Shown here: positions 32,374 through 45,500 of the stretch, in pieces
How the letters are laid out: each line of letters begins with the position of its first letter
Numbering within the stretch: position 1 is the stretch's first letter
Source of the DNA: Liolophura sinensis
Taxonomy: Eukaryota; Mollusca; Polyplacophora; Chitonida; Chitonidae
Reading direction: 5' to 3'
Assembly (NCBI RefSeq): GCF_032854445.1
Contig: NC_088300.1
Location: 16,063,570 to 16,127,569, forward strand
Length of the DNA stretch: 64,000 bases
Notes under the pieces: model-generated
Database searches by the model: none
What the model saw: the letters and a program-made list of their open reading frames with translations, nothing else
What the model was told of the DNA's origin: nothing
Position numbers and translations under genes: made by a program

Positions 32374-34020
32374 ATGCCACTGACAATCTTCAGCTTTATT
32401 TGTACTGTATGTGGTTAGCCTGCGCCATGCCACTGACAATCTTCAGCCTTGTTTGTGCTGTATGTGGTGAGTCTGCGCCATGCCACTGAAAATCTTCAGC
32501 CTTATTTGTACTGTATGTGGTGAGCCTGCGCCATGCCACTGACAATCTTCAGCCTTATTTGTACTGTATGTGGTGAGCCTGCGCCATGCCACTGACAATC
32601 TTCAGCCTTGTTTGTGCTATATGTGGTGAGCCTTCGCCGTGGCACTGACAGTCTTCAGCCTTATTTGTACTGTATGTGGTGAGCCTGCGCCATGCCACTG
32701 ATAATCTTCAGTCTTGTTTGTGCTGTATGTGGTAAGCCTGCGCCATGCCACTGACAATCTTCAGCCTTGTTTGTGCTGTATGTGGTGAGCCTTTGCCATG
32801 GCACTGACAGTCTTCAGCCTTATTTGTACCGTATCTGGTTAGTCTGCCCCATGCCACTGACAATCTTCAGCCTTGTTTGTGCTGTATGTGGTGAGCCTTC
32901 GCCATGGCACTGACAGTCTTCAGCCTTATTTGTACCGTATCTGGTTAGTCTGCCCCATGCCACTGACAATCTTCAGCCTTGTTTGTACCGTATCTGGTTA
33001 GTCTGCCCCATGCCACTGACAATCTTCAGCCTTGTTTGTGCTGTATGTGGTGAGTCTGCGCCATGCCACTGACAATCTTCAGCCTTGTTTGTGCTGTATG
33101 TGGTGAGGATGCGCCATGGCACTAACAATCTTCAGCCTTATTTGTACTGTATGTGGTGAGGATGCGCCATGGCACTGAAAATCTTCAGCCTTGTTTGTGC
33201 TGTATGTGGTGAGGATGCGCCATGCCACTGACAATCTTCAGCCTTGTTTGTACCGTATCTGGTTAGTCTGCCCCATGCCACTGACAATCTTCAGCCTTGT
33301 TTGTGCTGTATGTGGTGAGCCTTCGCCATGGCACTGACAGTCTTCAGCCTTATTTTTTACCGTATCCGGTTAGCCTGCCCCATGCCACTGACAATCTTCA
33401 GCTTTATTTGTGCTGTATGTGGTGAGCCTGCGCCATGCCACTGACGATCTTCAGCCTTGTTTGTGCTGTATGTGGTGAACCTGCACCATGGCACTGACAA
33501 TCTTCAGCCTTGTTTGTGCTGTATGTGGTGAGCCTTCGCCATGGCACTGACAGTCTTCAGCCTTATTTTTTACCGTATCTGGTTAGCCTGCCCCATGCCA
33601 CTGACAATCTTCAGCTTTATTTGTGCTGTATGTGGTGAGCCTGCGCCATGCCACTGACAATCTTCAGCCTTATTTGTACTGTATGTGGTGAGGCTGTGCC
33701 ATGCCACTGACAATCTTCAGCCTTATTTGTACCGTATCTGGTTAGTCTGCCCCATGCCACTGACAATCTTCAGCCTTATTTGTACTGTATGTGGTGAGCC
33801 TGCGCCATGCCACTGAAAATCTTTAGCCTTATTTGTACCGTATCTGGTTAGTCTGCGCCATGCCACTGACAATCTTCAGCCTTATTTGTACCGTATCTGG
33901 TTAGTCTGCCCCATGTCACTGACAATCTTCAGCCTTGTTTGTGCTATATGTGGTGAGCCTTTGCCATGGCACTGACAATCTTCAGCCTTGTTTGTGCTAT
34001 ATGTGGTGAGCCTGCACCAG
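32374..34020. repeat. 53-bp minisatellite, about 31 copies
   Basis: The unit runs GCCATGCCACTGACAATCTT, then CAGCCTTATTTGTACTGTAT, then GTGGTGAGCCTGC. Two subtypes alternate: one with GTATGTGGTGAGCCTGCGCC and one with GTATCTGGTTAGTCTGCCCC. They recur in small blocks, which indicates higher-order duplication. It lies between the 3' ends of two genes. I found no source exon for this unit, unlike the arrays in TDRD9. Confidence 0.97.
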
Positions 34021-34749
34021 ATGGAAGCCTGCTTGTGTTGTGGGAAATGTTGAGCTTGTTTTTCCACAGATTGGAGCCTGCTTGTGTACAGGGAAATGTT
34101 GAGCTATCTCCAAGAGGCCTACCAAATGTGGGAACATTTGTGGTTTTCAGCATGACTTCAAGGATTGTACTTACCTAGAAAAGCAAATCCACTGGAGTAA
34201 AGTGTATATAAATTGTTATAAATCAAATACACAGTCAAAAGTCATAAGTCATAATAACTAAATGGAAATAACACCTCAGATTTGTAAAATTGCTTTATGA
34301 AAGTGTATTTCTGGTTTTGGGTGATAGAAATGAAATGAATGAAAGACCACCCTGTGGTGAACAAAAATATCATAAGAAATAACAGAAATCATCTTCTTCA
34401 ATTCTCATATATGTTTCCAATCAACAAGATAAATGAATTAATGTTTACAATGGGATGTTACAACATATGCATCATATCACAAACCAGTGTTTCAATGCAT
34501 GTGTTACAAGAAAAACATTTACTACCTAATAAACATTAACTTCCAAAGTCTCTTTATAGCGTGATTTCAAACACCATATTCATATATTCTCAAAACTAAC
34601 AGAATTCACTTAAAATGGTATTTTACTTGAAAACAATATAATGAGGTGCAGGTCAAATGTTCCACCAGCTAAGAAGAACAAAATGCTGAAGGACAATAAT
34701 AAAGAAAACATGATTTCCTTCAAAGGAAAAGAGATATCTAATCTCAGTC

Positions 34750-34912
34750 ATTAGAAGAGATTATCATCTCAGTCACCAGAACAGATTATCATCTCAGTCA
34801 CCAGAACAGATTATCACCTCAGTCACCAGAACGGATTATCATCTCAGTCACCAGAACAGATTATCATCTCAGTCACCAGAACAGATTATCATCTCAGTCA
34901 CCAGAATAGATT
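34750..34912. repeat. 25-bp tandem repeat, about 6.5 copies
   Basis: The unit is TTATCATCTCAGTCACCAGA followed by ACAGA, with very few differences between copies. It lies between the 53-bp array and the 3' end of TDRD9. Confidence 0.9.
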
Positions 34913-35152
34913 ATCCCGACTTCACGTATACCAAAGCTGTAGAGGAGCGAGTTGTTGACGCGGAATGTCTCATGGACACATGGTACAAAGCTTAAGTAAA
35001 TATTGTCCTATGAGGAAGACTAAATACTGGTTTCCATACTTATTTTTCAATCATTACAGTCTGACAATTATCCATGAGCTTAAAGCAAAGATCTTGAGGG
35101 GCTTCAATACAGAAAACTAAGGTCAACACCAAAATGAACAGAAACTGCTGCA

Positions 35153-35158
35153 TTTATT
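35153..35158 (-). terminator. Candidate poly(A) signal for TDRD9
   Basis: On the minus strand this is AATAAA, about 190 nt past the TDRD9 stop at 35347. It is the first canonical signal seen there. Confidence 0.5.
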
Positions 35159-35346
35159 CTTGTTCGTAGACGAGACAAGTACGTTAATTAAAAAATCATC
35201 ATGTGACCTGTTACATAAATCAACGTCGCTGTGACCCCTGATGCTTATGCCTCTATCACCAGCTGTGAACGAAGCAGACCCAGAAGGAAAAGTGACTAGT
35301 AATCCAATATCATCACTGTAATTCCTACACTTCTTCCCAGCATGCG

Positions 35347-38300
35347 CTAATATGTATTGTCTCTGTCTTCAGCCTCCACGGCCACACCATTATGTAACCT
35401 TAGCAACATGGGGCAGTCAGCACTGGTGTCATGGAGCTGGTGTTTAATCATATCCTCAGGATCCACCTTGACAAAAAAAAAAAAATGTCATAATTATTAA
35501 AACTGTACAATGGAGACAGTGAAGAACATTTATAGGTACATATTAGCTACCTGTACATGACAACATGGTCATTAGACTTGAAAAAGTAAATGTTCGCATT
35601 GCACAAGGTCATTTTAAACATTGCATAACTTAGTATTACTTTCATACATGGGAAGGTCAACCTGCGGATGGTCGTGGGTTTCCCCCGGACTCTGCTCGGT
35701 TTCCCCCCACCATAATGCTGTTCGCCGTCGTATAAGTGAACTATTCTTGAGTATGGCGTAAAACACCAATCAAATAAATAAATAAATATTACTTTCATAA
35801 ATCTAAAGTGACTGTTAAATAAAAATTATAAGGATTCTAAAGTTAATTTCAGTCTCCTCTACCCATAAACTTGACCACAGTCAAATGTGTGAAAAATTCA
35901 CCATGGTGTTAAACACCAATTAAAAAAAAAGTCATCGGACATCCTAACACAAGGATTTGTTGCACTTATTGCAAACTAAAAAACAAAATGAAAATACAAA
36001 AATTCTGGAACACATATTTGAACTAAACACACATGATACACACAGTTAAGACAACACACAGTAACGGTGGACCCACACTACCTACAGCAGACATCTTACC
36101 TGGTTCCAAAAGTACGGTCGACGGTAATCCTCAGGCTCTACTGGCTCACGTCTGGTTCGTATCAACCTGAAACATTCGTAAGTTATTGTAGAGGACTGAC
36201 TGCTCAGGAATATACTGGATGAAATAACACAAATAAATATATATACACATATAAATAAATGACTGCACACAGGAATAGAGGTAAGGTTGCATGCGTGAAA
36301 ATCTTTTTTTCAAGGATTTCCAAGGACCTAATATTCTAAGTTTCTCAACAAAAACCACTCAGTGTAAATCCTCAAATGGAGATAATCAATGAAATAAGTT
36401 GAGAGTCTGTGTGCAGTTCTGAGTAAAATCATTGTTTACTCAGTCTTCCTGACTTTCTCTAACAATCTCCTAGATTTAGGCTCCCATGTTTACTCTAATC
36501 AGTCTCTCAGACTCACTCTTAGTCTTACAAACTTAATCTAAGTCTTCCAGACTTACTCTAGCAATCTCCGAGACTCACTCTAGCAATCTCCCAGGCTTAC
36601 TCTAGCCATCTTCCAGACTCACTCTAGCAATCTTCCAGGCTTACTCTAGCTATCTTCCAGACCTACCCTAACAATCTCCCAGACTCCCTCTAGCAATCTC
36701 CCAGATTTACTCTAGCAAACTCCTGGACTTACTTAAAGTCTCCCACACCTACTCTAGCAATCTTTCAGACTTATTCTAGCAATCTCCCAAGCTTACTCTA
36801 GCCATCTTCCAGACTCACTCTAGCAATCTTCCAGGTTTACTCTAGCTATCTTCCAGACCTATTCTAACAATCTCCCCTATTCCCTCTAGCAATCTCCCAA
36901 GGTTACTCTAGCCATCTTCCAGACTCACTCTAGCAATCTTCCAGGTTTACTCTAGCTATCTTCCAGACCTATTCTAACAATCTCCCCTATTCCCTCTAGC
37001 AATCTCCCAGATTTACTGTAGCAAACTCCCGGACTTATTTAAAGTCTCCCACACCTACTCTAGCAATCTTTTAGACTTACTCTAGCAATCTTCCAGGCTT
37101 ACTCCAGCTATCTTCCAGACCTACCTTAGCAATCTCCCAGACTCAATCTAGCAATCTACCAGATTTACTCTAGCAATCTCCCAGATTTACTCTAGCAATC
37201 TCCCGGACTTACTTAAAGTCTGCCACACCTACTCTAGCAATCTTCCAGACTTACTCTAGCAATCCCCCAGGCTTACTCTAGCCATCTCCTGGACTTACTC
37301 TAGCAGTCTCACAAACTTACTCTGAACAGTCTCACACAAAAGTGTTCCACACTTACTCTAGCAGTTTCCTGCGGGCAGACTCCTGGATTCTGTAGACGGC
37401 ATCAGGTGCCCAGCTGGCCACAGTGTCCTCACTCCCAACGGCAATGTTGATCGCCATCCGCACGCCATTGATCTGAAGCCAGTAAATGACAATAAACAAT
37501 TTTTGACAGATCTAATTAATTCATTTAATGTTTCTATCAGCTAATTACAGAGTGAATATATTCTGCGTGATACAAATCCAGATCCTGTAACTATGATTGA
37601 GTACCTGTAGTTACAGGCAGTTTTGGGGATGAAGTGTTTTGCCAGCAATATCATATTTGCTCTCTTTTGGCTGCTTATATAACCTGAATTCAACCTGAAA
37701 TTAACATTTATCAGCCAATGGTAGAAGAGAACAGATGGCTACAGTCCATAATTAATGCTTCTGGGATGGGAAGAACGAATGCAATTTTAGAATGTAATTG
37801 TTTTTCCTGCTTTGGGTGGAACTTTCTTGTTTTTCCTGCTTGTTAAGTGGTATGATTTTGTAGCAGAGGCTTCAACTTTCATTCTAGGTATAAACTTTTG
37901 TGTTTTACAGAGAATGGTGTCTGATGCCCCCTGGGAAAAACGTATTGAAAAAGCCTGTTTCACCAGCCTCTGCCTGGGTAGATTTGACCCCTATCAGCTG
38001 TTCGCCTATCGCCTATTTAGGGACGGGGCTTTGAGGACAAACGTTAACATGTAAGAAAATGAACACCTTATTGTGGACTGTGACCAGATAGGGCATGCAA
38101 CTAGCTCCCATTGGTAATAATTATTATCTACACAAACCTTACTGACCTGGAGCCTGACTCCATCTTTAAGTGAGAGAGACATGTCACCTTACCCTATACA
38201 GGTCTTCATCTGTGATCTTGACATCAAAGGTGATCTCCATATCACGGTCAGCCAGAGCTGACCCACCAGTGTTTGGGTCATAGCCCAGGCCACATATGGC

Positions 38301-39564
38301 ACCTGTGTACCTTGTTTTAGCACGGTTCACTCTGTACAGGGGTAAAACCACAACACTTAATACACACATTCACCACCTCTTCATGCAAAATTATGGGGCC
38401 TCCGCCACACCTTCACAATGCACTGAATTGATTTTTATGCGCTTTCCCCACATTTGTTCCCAGTGTGCGAAGAGACGAAATGTTTATACCCCCACCTGAA
38501 ATATGTTCGTGACAGAAACTATCGACAGTATAAGTCTTACAGGTTGCGCAGAAAAGCTTTATTAAAATCTGCACACTAGAATGCTGAGTTATAAAATGTT
38601 TTTCGACATTCTGGACCTCTGATACTCAGATATATTTCATTTCATTTCATTTTCTGAAAGTCTAATGACAATTTAGATGGCTCATTAATCATACATCTAA
38701 CATAGCCATCCTCTTCCACTCCCCCTCCCCCCCTCCCTATCCCAGAAGAACCCCTTTCTCACCTGATCTCAGCCACAGGTGCGAAGATGAGTGATACCAA
38801 AGCAGCCAGGCCCGGGATGTGTGGCAGAATGGTGGTGTCTCGGCATATCATAGCCGTTCCTGAAGGGTTGAGTCCCACGTGCGCAGCCACCATCATCTTC
38901 CCGTGCCTGTCCTGAGGACACTCATCTATCACCACGGAGTTCACGCTGTCAGGGTCAATCCTCGCCTGTCTGGCAGAGAAAGGTATGTAAGTCACAGAAA
39001 ATGACAGTTACATGGAGTTAAGCTTGTTTATGAATCAAATTGTAAACCATAATTTATGTATAAAACCCCAAAAGTATTTAGAATTAAATCGTACACTGTA
39101 ATACATGTATGAAACCCAACAGTTGCCTCCCTTGTACATACCTCACACGTCCAATATTCGTGAGACTGTTGAAGGAGAGTTCAAACGGGTTATGGGGGCC
39201 AGTTAATGTCACCTGGTGAAAGCACAGGAAGCAGAGTAACTATACACTAATGTTACAGCTACAAACTTTGCAAAAAATTGCACCTTATCTACAGTAATGT
39301 GAAATTACTCATGTGCACATGTAAGTGTATGTCTTGCCACTCCGACCTGTCCATTTGATCTTATAAACTTGTGCAAAAAATGTGAAGTCATCAACTGAAA
39401 CTGTCAGCTTGAACCCCCACCTTCCTGCTTCGCAGCCATATTCTTATTTTCATCCTAATATAACATAATTTGATTCTTCAGCACAAACACTAACATCTTT
39501 ATTTAAATGTCAATTTTCTTGCCAGCTAGATTCAACAGAAATATTTATTTCCTTACTTATTGAT

Positions 39565-39596
<32 letters not shown>

Positions 39597-42500
39597 GATT
39601 GGTGTTTTATGCCGTACTCAAGAATATTTCACTTATACGACGGCGGCCAGCATTATGGTGGGTGGAAACCGGGCACAGCCCGCGGGAAACCCACGACCAT
39701 CTGCAGGTTGCTGACCTTCCCACTTATGGACTTATTGATTGAATATTTCACTTATTAAGTATTATGGTGGAAGGAAACTGGTGCAATCCATCCACAGGTT
39801 TTAACGGAAAAATATTGTGTGTAAAAGGAACAACTATCTTTGATAGAGGAGAACTGTAAATTTGAATAACTTTGAACACTTCAGTCTGCATGAGTTTCAC
39901 CAGAAAAGATTTTGTACCTAGTCTGTACGTGTTCATCTGCTCAGGGGAAGGGCCTAGGGAAGTTTACCTTCTTTCCTCGTTCTTTGGTGTTTGGTTCATG
40001 GGTTGAGTCCATATGTAGCTGAAGCCAATCAAACTTCTCTGCTGTATCCTCGTACATTTCAGCCAGTGCCCTGCGATTTTTCTCCTCCGCTCGGCTCGCA
40101 TGGTTTTGCTGTAAGGAAACACCTGAACCTTAGGTTGCAATCCACACAAAAAAAAAACAATTACACAAAGCATACTATTTCATTTTATTTATTCATTTAT
40201 GTAACTGGTGTTTCAGGCTCTGATCACAGACTTTCCATGCACCCTGAATAGGCATAATCATGAACGTTATGATTAACTTGCCCATTTTTCCGGATTCTGA
40301 GAGTTCTATTCATTTTAGACAGGTGTTTTGAAGTTTGCTTGGAACATTGGATGATATTCCACAGAAAACTTGAAAGTTTCAGCACCAAAATAATATTTTG
40401 TGACATTAATTTGTCTCGAAAAATGCACTTTTGTAGGTGAAATTTTACGTCATTTAGATTATGTGATGGCAGTCTCAATAAACCTCCTTTAACAACTTGT
40501 TATTTCCACATGACGACACTGATTATAGTTATGTAGAAAACACTGGCTGACTTAAAGAAACCCTCCATAATGACCTCTAATACCTGGGTCATGACTTTTG
40601 ACGCGAGAAACCTTGACCTTTGAAAACAAGAAACCATGACCTTTGACCCATGAGAAACAATGTTAGCAGACAACAGTGGAAAAAAAAGAGTCATTAATCT
40701 CTTCCAAGCAGTGCGGGTCAGTGAAAATAAGTTCATCTAACTGGTCAATGTTGAATTCTGTAAGCTATCAGTTACCTGTAAGTCTTATGCACACGTGAAT
40801 GAGTTCCCATACAATGCGAGTAGGAACAGATTTAACCTTGCATTAACACAATGTTTACAACTGTCGCAGAATGAAGCTAGTACAAATGGGCATCCATTTC
40901 CAAATACACGAACACAATGTTCAATTCGTGCATGTTGAGTTTATGATTGCCGTTTCATGAAATCAGAAATGTCTGGAGATTGTTCTTGTCTAACACTTGT
41001 AAAATGGGATGACAAAACGCCACATCTGTGAGGCTTGGAAAACATCCCCCTGTATTTTATGGGAGCTTAACGACAGTTGCTTGTTAGTCAGGTTTTTATC
41101 GCTGAACTACATTTGCATGCTGATTTATTACATTTATTTATGGGACAGTAAACAGACAACACTCTCTCCCGTATAATGCATTCACCGAGGCTGTGTACCT
41201 GACAGCTGGAGAATCAGTCATTAGCTTACCAGTTTGACAGGAACATGCTTTGAGACAGTTTCAGAGTTTAGAGGTTTGTAACAACTGTTGCTTGATACTT
41301 TCGTCATTTTAATTCATGGATAAAGATATAGGTGTTGTTAAGCCTGTGCCCACCAGACTACTGTCATCTCCCCAAGCATATGTAATGCACTCCTGCGGCG
41401 ATGTATGTCTAGCCATTAATCGAGGTGAGAGAACAATGGCCCACTCCACCATTGCGGCACCATTTTATGTTTTGATTATACGATGTAAAAGTGGCAATTT
41501 TCACGGTCTGGCACATAGCTGTGGCTTGATGCCTGCTGGTCGAAATGGTCAGAGAACTACGGTACTAACTATACTTGACTTCAAAATATATATGATTGAG
41601 CTTGGAGATTTTCAAGTATCCAAAAACCTTTATGTGATAAAAAGCTACAAGAAAACAACATCAAATATTATAAATCCTCACTGGAAAAATGCACACTGTA
41701 TATAATTATATTGATAAAATATTGTTAAAATTGGTGGATATTCTTACCAGTCTGATACAGAACGACAGCTTACCTTGGACACAATGTTCTCTTCAAATGG
41801 TTCAGCAAAGCCATACAGTATGAGCTCCTCATTGACATTCACCTGCTGATTCTGATGGATCATTGTGAACAAGGTGACTCTCATCACACCCCCAACTATG
41901 GAATAGATCTGCAATACAACAACATCTATACCACATACTGTACTGACAGAAGGTGACTCTCATCACACCCCCAACTATGGAACACATCTGCAATACAACA
42001 ACATCTATACCACATACAGTACTCACAGAATGTGACCCTCATCACACCCCCAACTATGGAACACATCTGCAATACAACAACATCTATACCACACACTGTA
42101 CTGACAGAATGTGACTCTCATCACACCCCCAACTATGGAACACATCTGCAATACAACAACATCTATACCACATACAGTACTGACAGAATGTGACTCTCAT
42201 CACACCCCCAACTATGGAACACATCTGCAATACAACAACATCTATACCACACACAGTACTGACAGAATGTGACTCTCATCATATCCCTCACTGTGGAATA
42301 GATCTGCAATACAACAACATCTATACAACACACAGTACTGACAGAATGCTTGGAGTTTAACGTAGTACTTAAAAATTTTTCTGTTGTATGACAATGAGGA
42401 GTCCTTAGACACATATGCTGTGTCTTCCTGTGGCATGGCGAGTCCAAAGATACCAATGACCAGACATGACACCCCACCCAGTCACATCATACTGATACCT

Positions 42501-45500
42501 GGCTAACCAGTCATGCTTCCTTGCTCTAACCTCTTAGTGCTGAGTGCCAAGTGAGGCAGTAACAAGTATCATATTTAAAGTCTTTAGTATGACCCAACCT
42601 AGGTTTGATCTCCCAACTTAAAAGTGGCCGCTCTAACCATTAGGCCACCGAAGCGGTCTGTACGGTCAAAAAACCAATGACTAGATGGAGTGTGAGATGG
42701 ACGGAGATTTGTCAGATTTGTTTCATCATTTTTATAAAGACAGAGTTTGTTGTTGGCTTAGACAGAACATTACCTGTACTTTTGAAATGTTGTTTTATAG
42801 CAGAATAAATGTCTTTCCAAAGTTGGTTGAATCAAACTTTAAAATCTTCTAATTTTTGGGACAATTGGAATGTCCCAGCACTTTTTTTCCTGATTTACAC
42901 GATTAGAAAGCTTTGAAAAACAGGAAAATCATAAAAATATCCAAATTGGATAAAGTAAAAAGGTGGCTTTTCAGATTTGTTCTTATTCCATTTGTTGTGT
43001 TTATAGTGCCGGCTTGCTCATAAAACACAAAATAAACTTGGCAACACCTATTACAATACCCTTGTAACAGGTTGTCCAAGACACAGGCTGTACTCTGGGT
43101 ATACTGACAGCTACATGTGCATGACCTTATGGCTAGGAACAAGCAAGGAAGAAGTATGTCTCATACTTAAGCCTGGTGAGAAGGCTTATGAGAAGGGTGT
43201 TCTAACCTCAAGGTGTGATTAACATGCAAGACAAAGAATTACATCTTTAATTGTCTATTCTCTTACTTACTTATAAAGCAATTGCAGTGTGAGTTGGGTT
43301 CAAACATATGTCAAACATTTCCTCTCACCATAATGCTTGTCACCGTTGTATAAGTTAAGTATTCTTAATTATTCTTAACACCAATCAAATAATATATAAA
43401 TAAATCAATCAACATAGACATGGAAAGAGACATAATAAGTAAGTATGAGTAGATAACTGGTCTCACCTGAGCGATGCATTCCTTCTCCAACACCAAATCT
43501 TTGAAGCGGAGGGTGGCCTGAGGTGACCACTGTCCATCTGCACGCTTGATGATGGACGGACGCAAACCCATCAGTTCACACTCTATAGCCTAAATACAAC
43601 AGTTGTAAGAGCCTGCCTATAGTTCTGCTCTGAAGACAATAATAATATCATCTATTTTGAAAAGTATTAATTTAAACTGTTAAATGAGCGTTAAAAGTAC
43701 CACTGATGAATGGTTAGTCTGTAAGAATATTCTCCACCCACAGAGGGCATATCTGGACGTATTCTGTCTGTACGGGAGGGCTAGGGCCCCACCTCATTAT
43801 GATATGACTTTAAAGAGAATGCATTACACAAGAACATCGTATTATGATATACAGTAAGATTTTAGACATTTTCCTGAAATTTTTTTGGCAACTAAGTTGT
43901 TACCAATTCTATTTGTTCGGTTAGTTTGAGCATGAAATCTTAATTTTTCGTACCACTGACGTATGTGTCAATAAATCAAAATACATGTTTTGGTCCTTAC
44001 ATTGTATAGTTGTATTTCAACATTACAAATATGGCAAGGACACATAAAATACATGTACAACCTGTCAACCTTTTTTCAATCCTTTCAGGATTATATCCAA
44101 ATGTTCATCACATATAGCACACGATTACTAACAGCTCATTCCACAATTTAACAGATAACTTCTTCAACAGACCATGAAAAACACTGTATAATAAGTTTGT
44201 TGGCATTCACGCAATTAGGAAGATCAGCTACTGGGAAGTAACCCAAGGGGTCAAGTAGTGCTATAGATAATTTTCAGAGGTAGTGCGGTACTCGCTATTT
44301 TTCCAAGAGAGGGAGTACTGGGTAAGTCTACTGCAGTACACATTTTAGGGAAATACTCAACACTTCACTATTTTGGGTCCCCATCAATACACCTGGAAAG
44401 TGTGTAGTTGACTGAGTAAAGAGGGTTGAGAAAATCAACATGTATAGGTCTACATAGACTTACCATGAGGAATAAGTCTGAATCCCACTCATAGGCCTAC
44501 ATTTATTTATTACACCTCAACCTACTGGGTTTATTCCAATAACTCACTCACTGACAACTTTACCTTTTCATTTTGTTTTGATAGCAGGGTTTGCAGTATC
44601 ATTTCATTCTATGGTAGCTTGCCTAATGCGACTGGTAATGTGTTTTTTTACCTGTCGCAACATTTCTGTATACACAAACAACTGCTATTTTGGGATGAAA
44701 ACATGATACACTTGATATGCTAAATCCAAATGTAGGCCTACATAAGAAGACAAAAATGTATTATTTGTGCTTTATTTATTGGCAGTATATAGCATAAATC
44801 TAAAGTGTTTCTGAACACAAGCTGTTCTCGTGATCGTTGTATTTCATTGCATAAGCTTCTCTCCTCACTTCAACATAGCACAAATAACTGACGATTGGTG
44901 TAGAATTAAAACCACATATTCGGAGCTATCTTAGGAACATTTAATGCACTACAGTAGCAGAACTTGCTGTACAGTAACCCAAATAACCATTTTTTTATCC
45001 CTTGCTACATCTTCTTCATGACAAACACTAGAGAATGCAACAAATACAACTATGGCAGTAGTCATTCTCCATGACTGCGGGTAGTGGTAAAGGAGCCTTT
45101 GCTGTAACCTTCAGTTTCTGAAAACCAACATGTCCTGGAGAGCGTCATGCAGGTAAACTACATGTACTTTGGAGATCTACTTTCGATTTTGACAGGACTG
45201 ACAGGCTTTAAATCTCGCATGTTCGCTATAGCTTTCAAGAATCTAGGCCTACATACAAATTGCCATGCGTATTCAGTATGCTCTGCTTTAATTTTAGAAG
45301 CGTATCATCTAATTTTCAAGCGCGTTTACGTCTGCACGCCCCTTATCAGTAGCACTGGGACAAGGTCAAACAGCATTCCCGCCCTCTGATAACTTCCACA
45401 TTCTTTATTTTCACCATTTTGTTGACTAACAAAATGCTAACCAGATTACCTGGAATGGTATTTTCTCCAGGTGAGCTGGAAGTTCTCGTAAAGCACTTAG

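Larger units (their letters stand above)
31789..35346. other. Intergenic region dominated by minisatellites
   Basis: It holds the 3' UTR of the 346-aa gene, the 53-bp array at 32374-34020, a 25-bp array at 34750-34912 and the TDRD9 3' UTR. Short reading frames at 33882-34178 belong to the array and its flank. No exon was recognised. Confidence 0.6.

Noticed and set aside
41316-41705. 129-codon plus-strand frame in a TDRD9 intron
   Set aside because: No recognisable family, no splice context or promoter, and it is antisense within an intron. Its composition looks random.
42026-42477. Minus-strand frames of 76-104 codons
   Set aside because: They are readings of the 79-bp array and the adjacent family C repeat.
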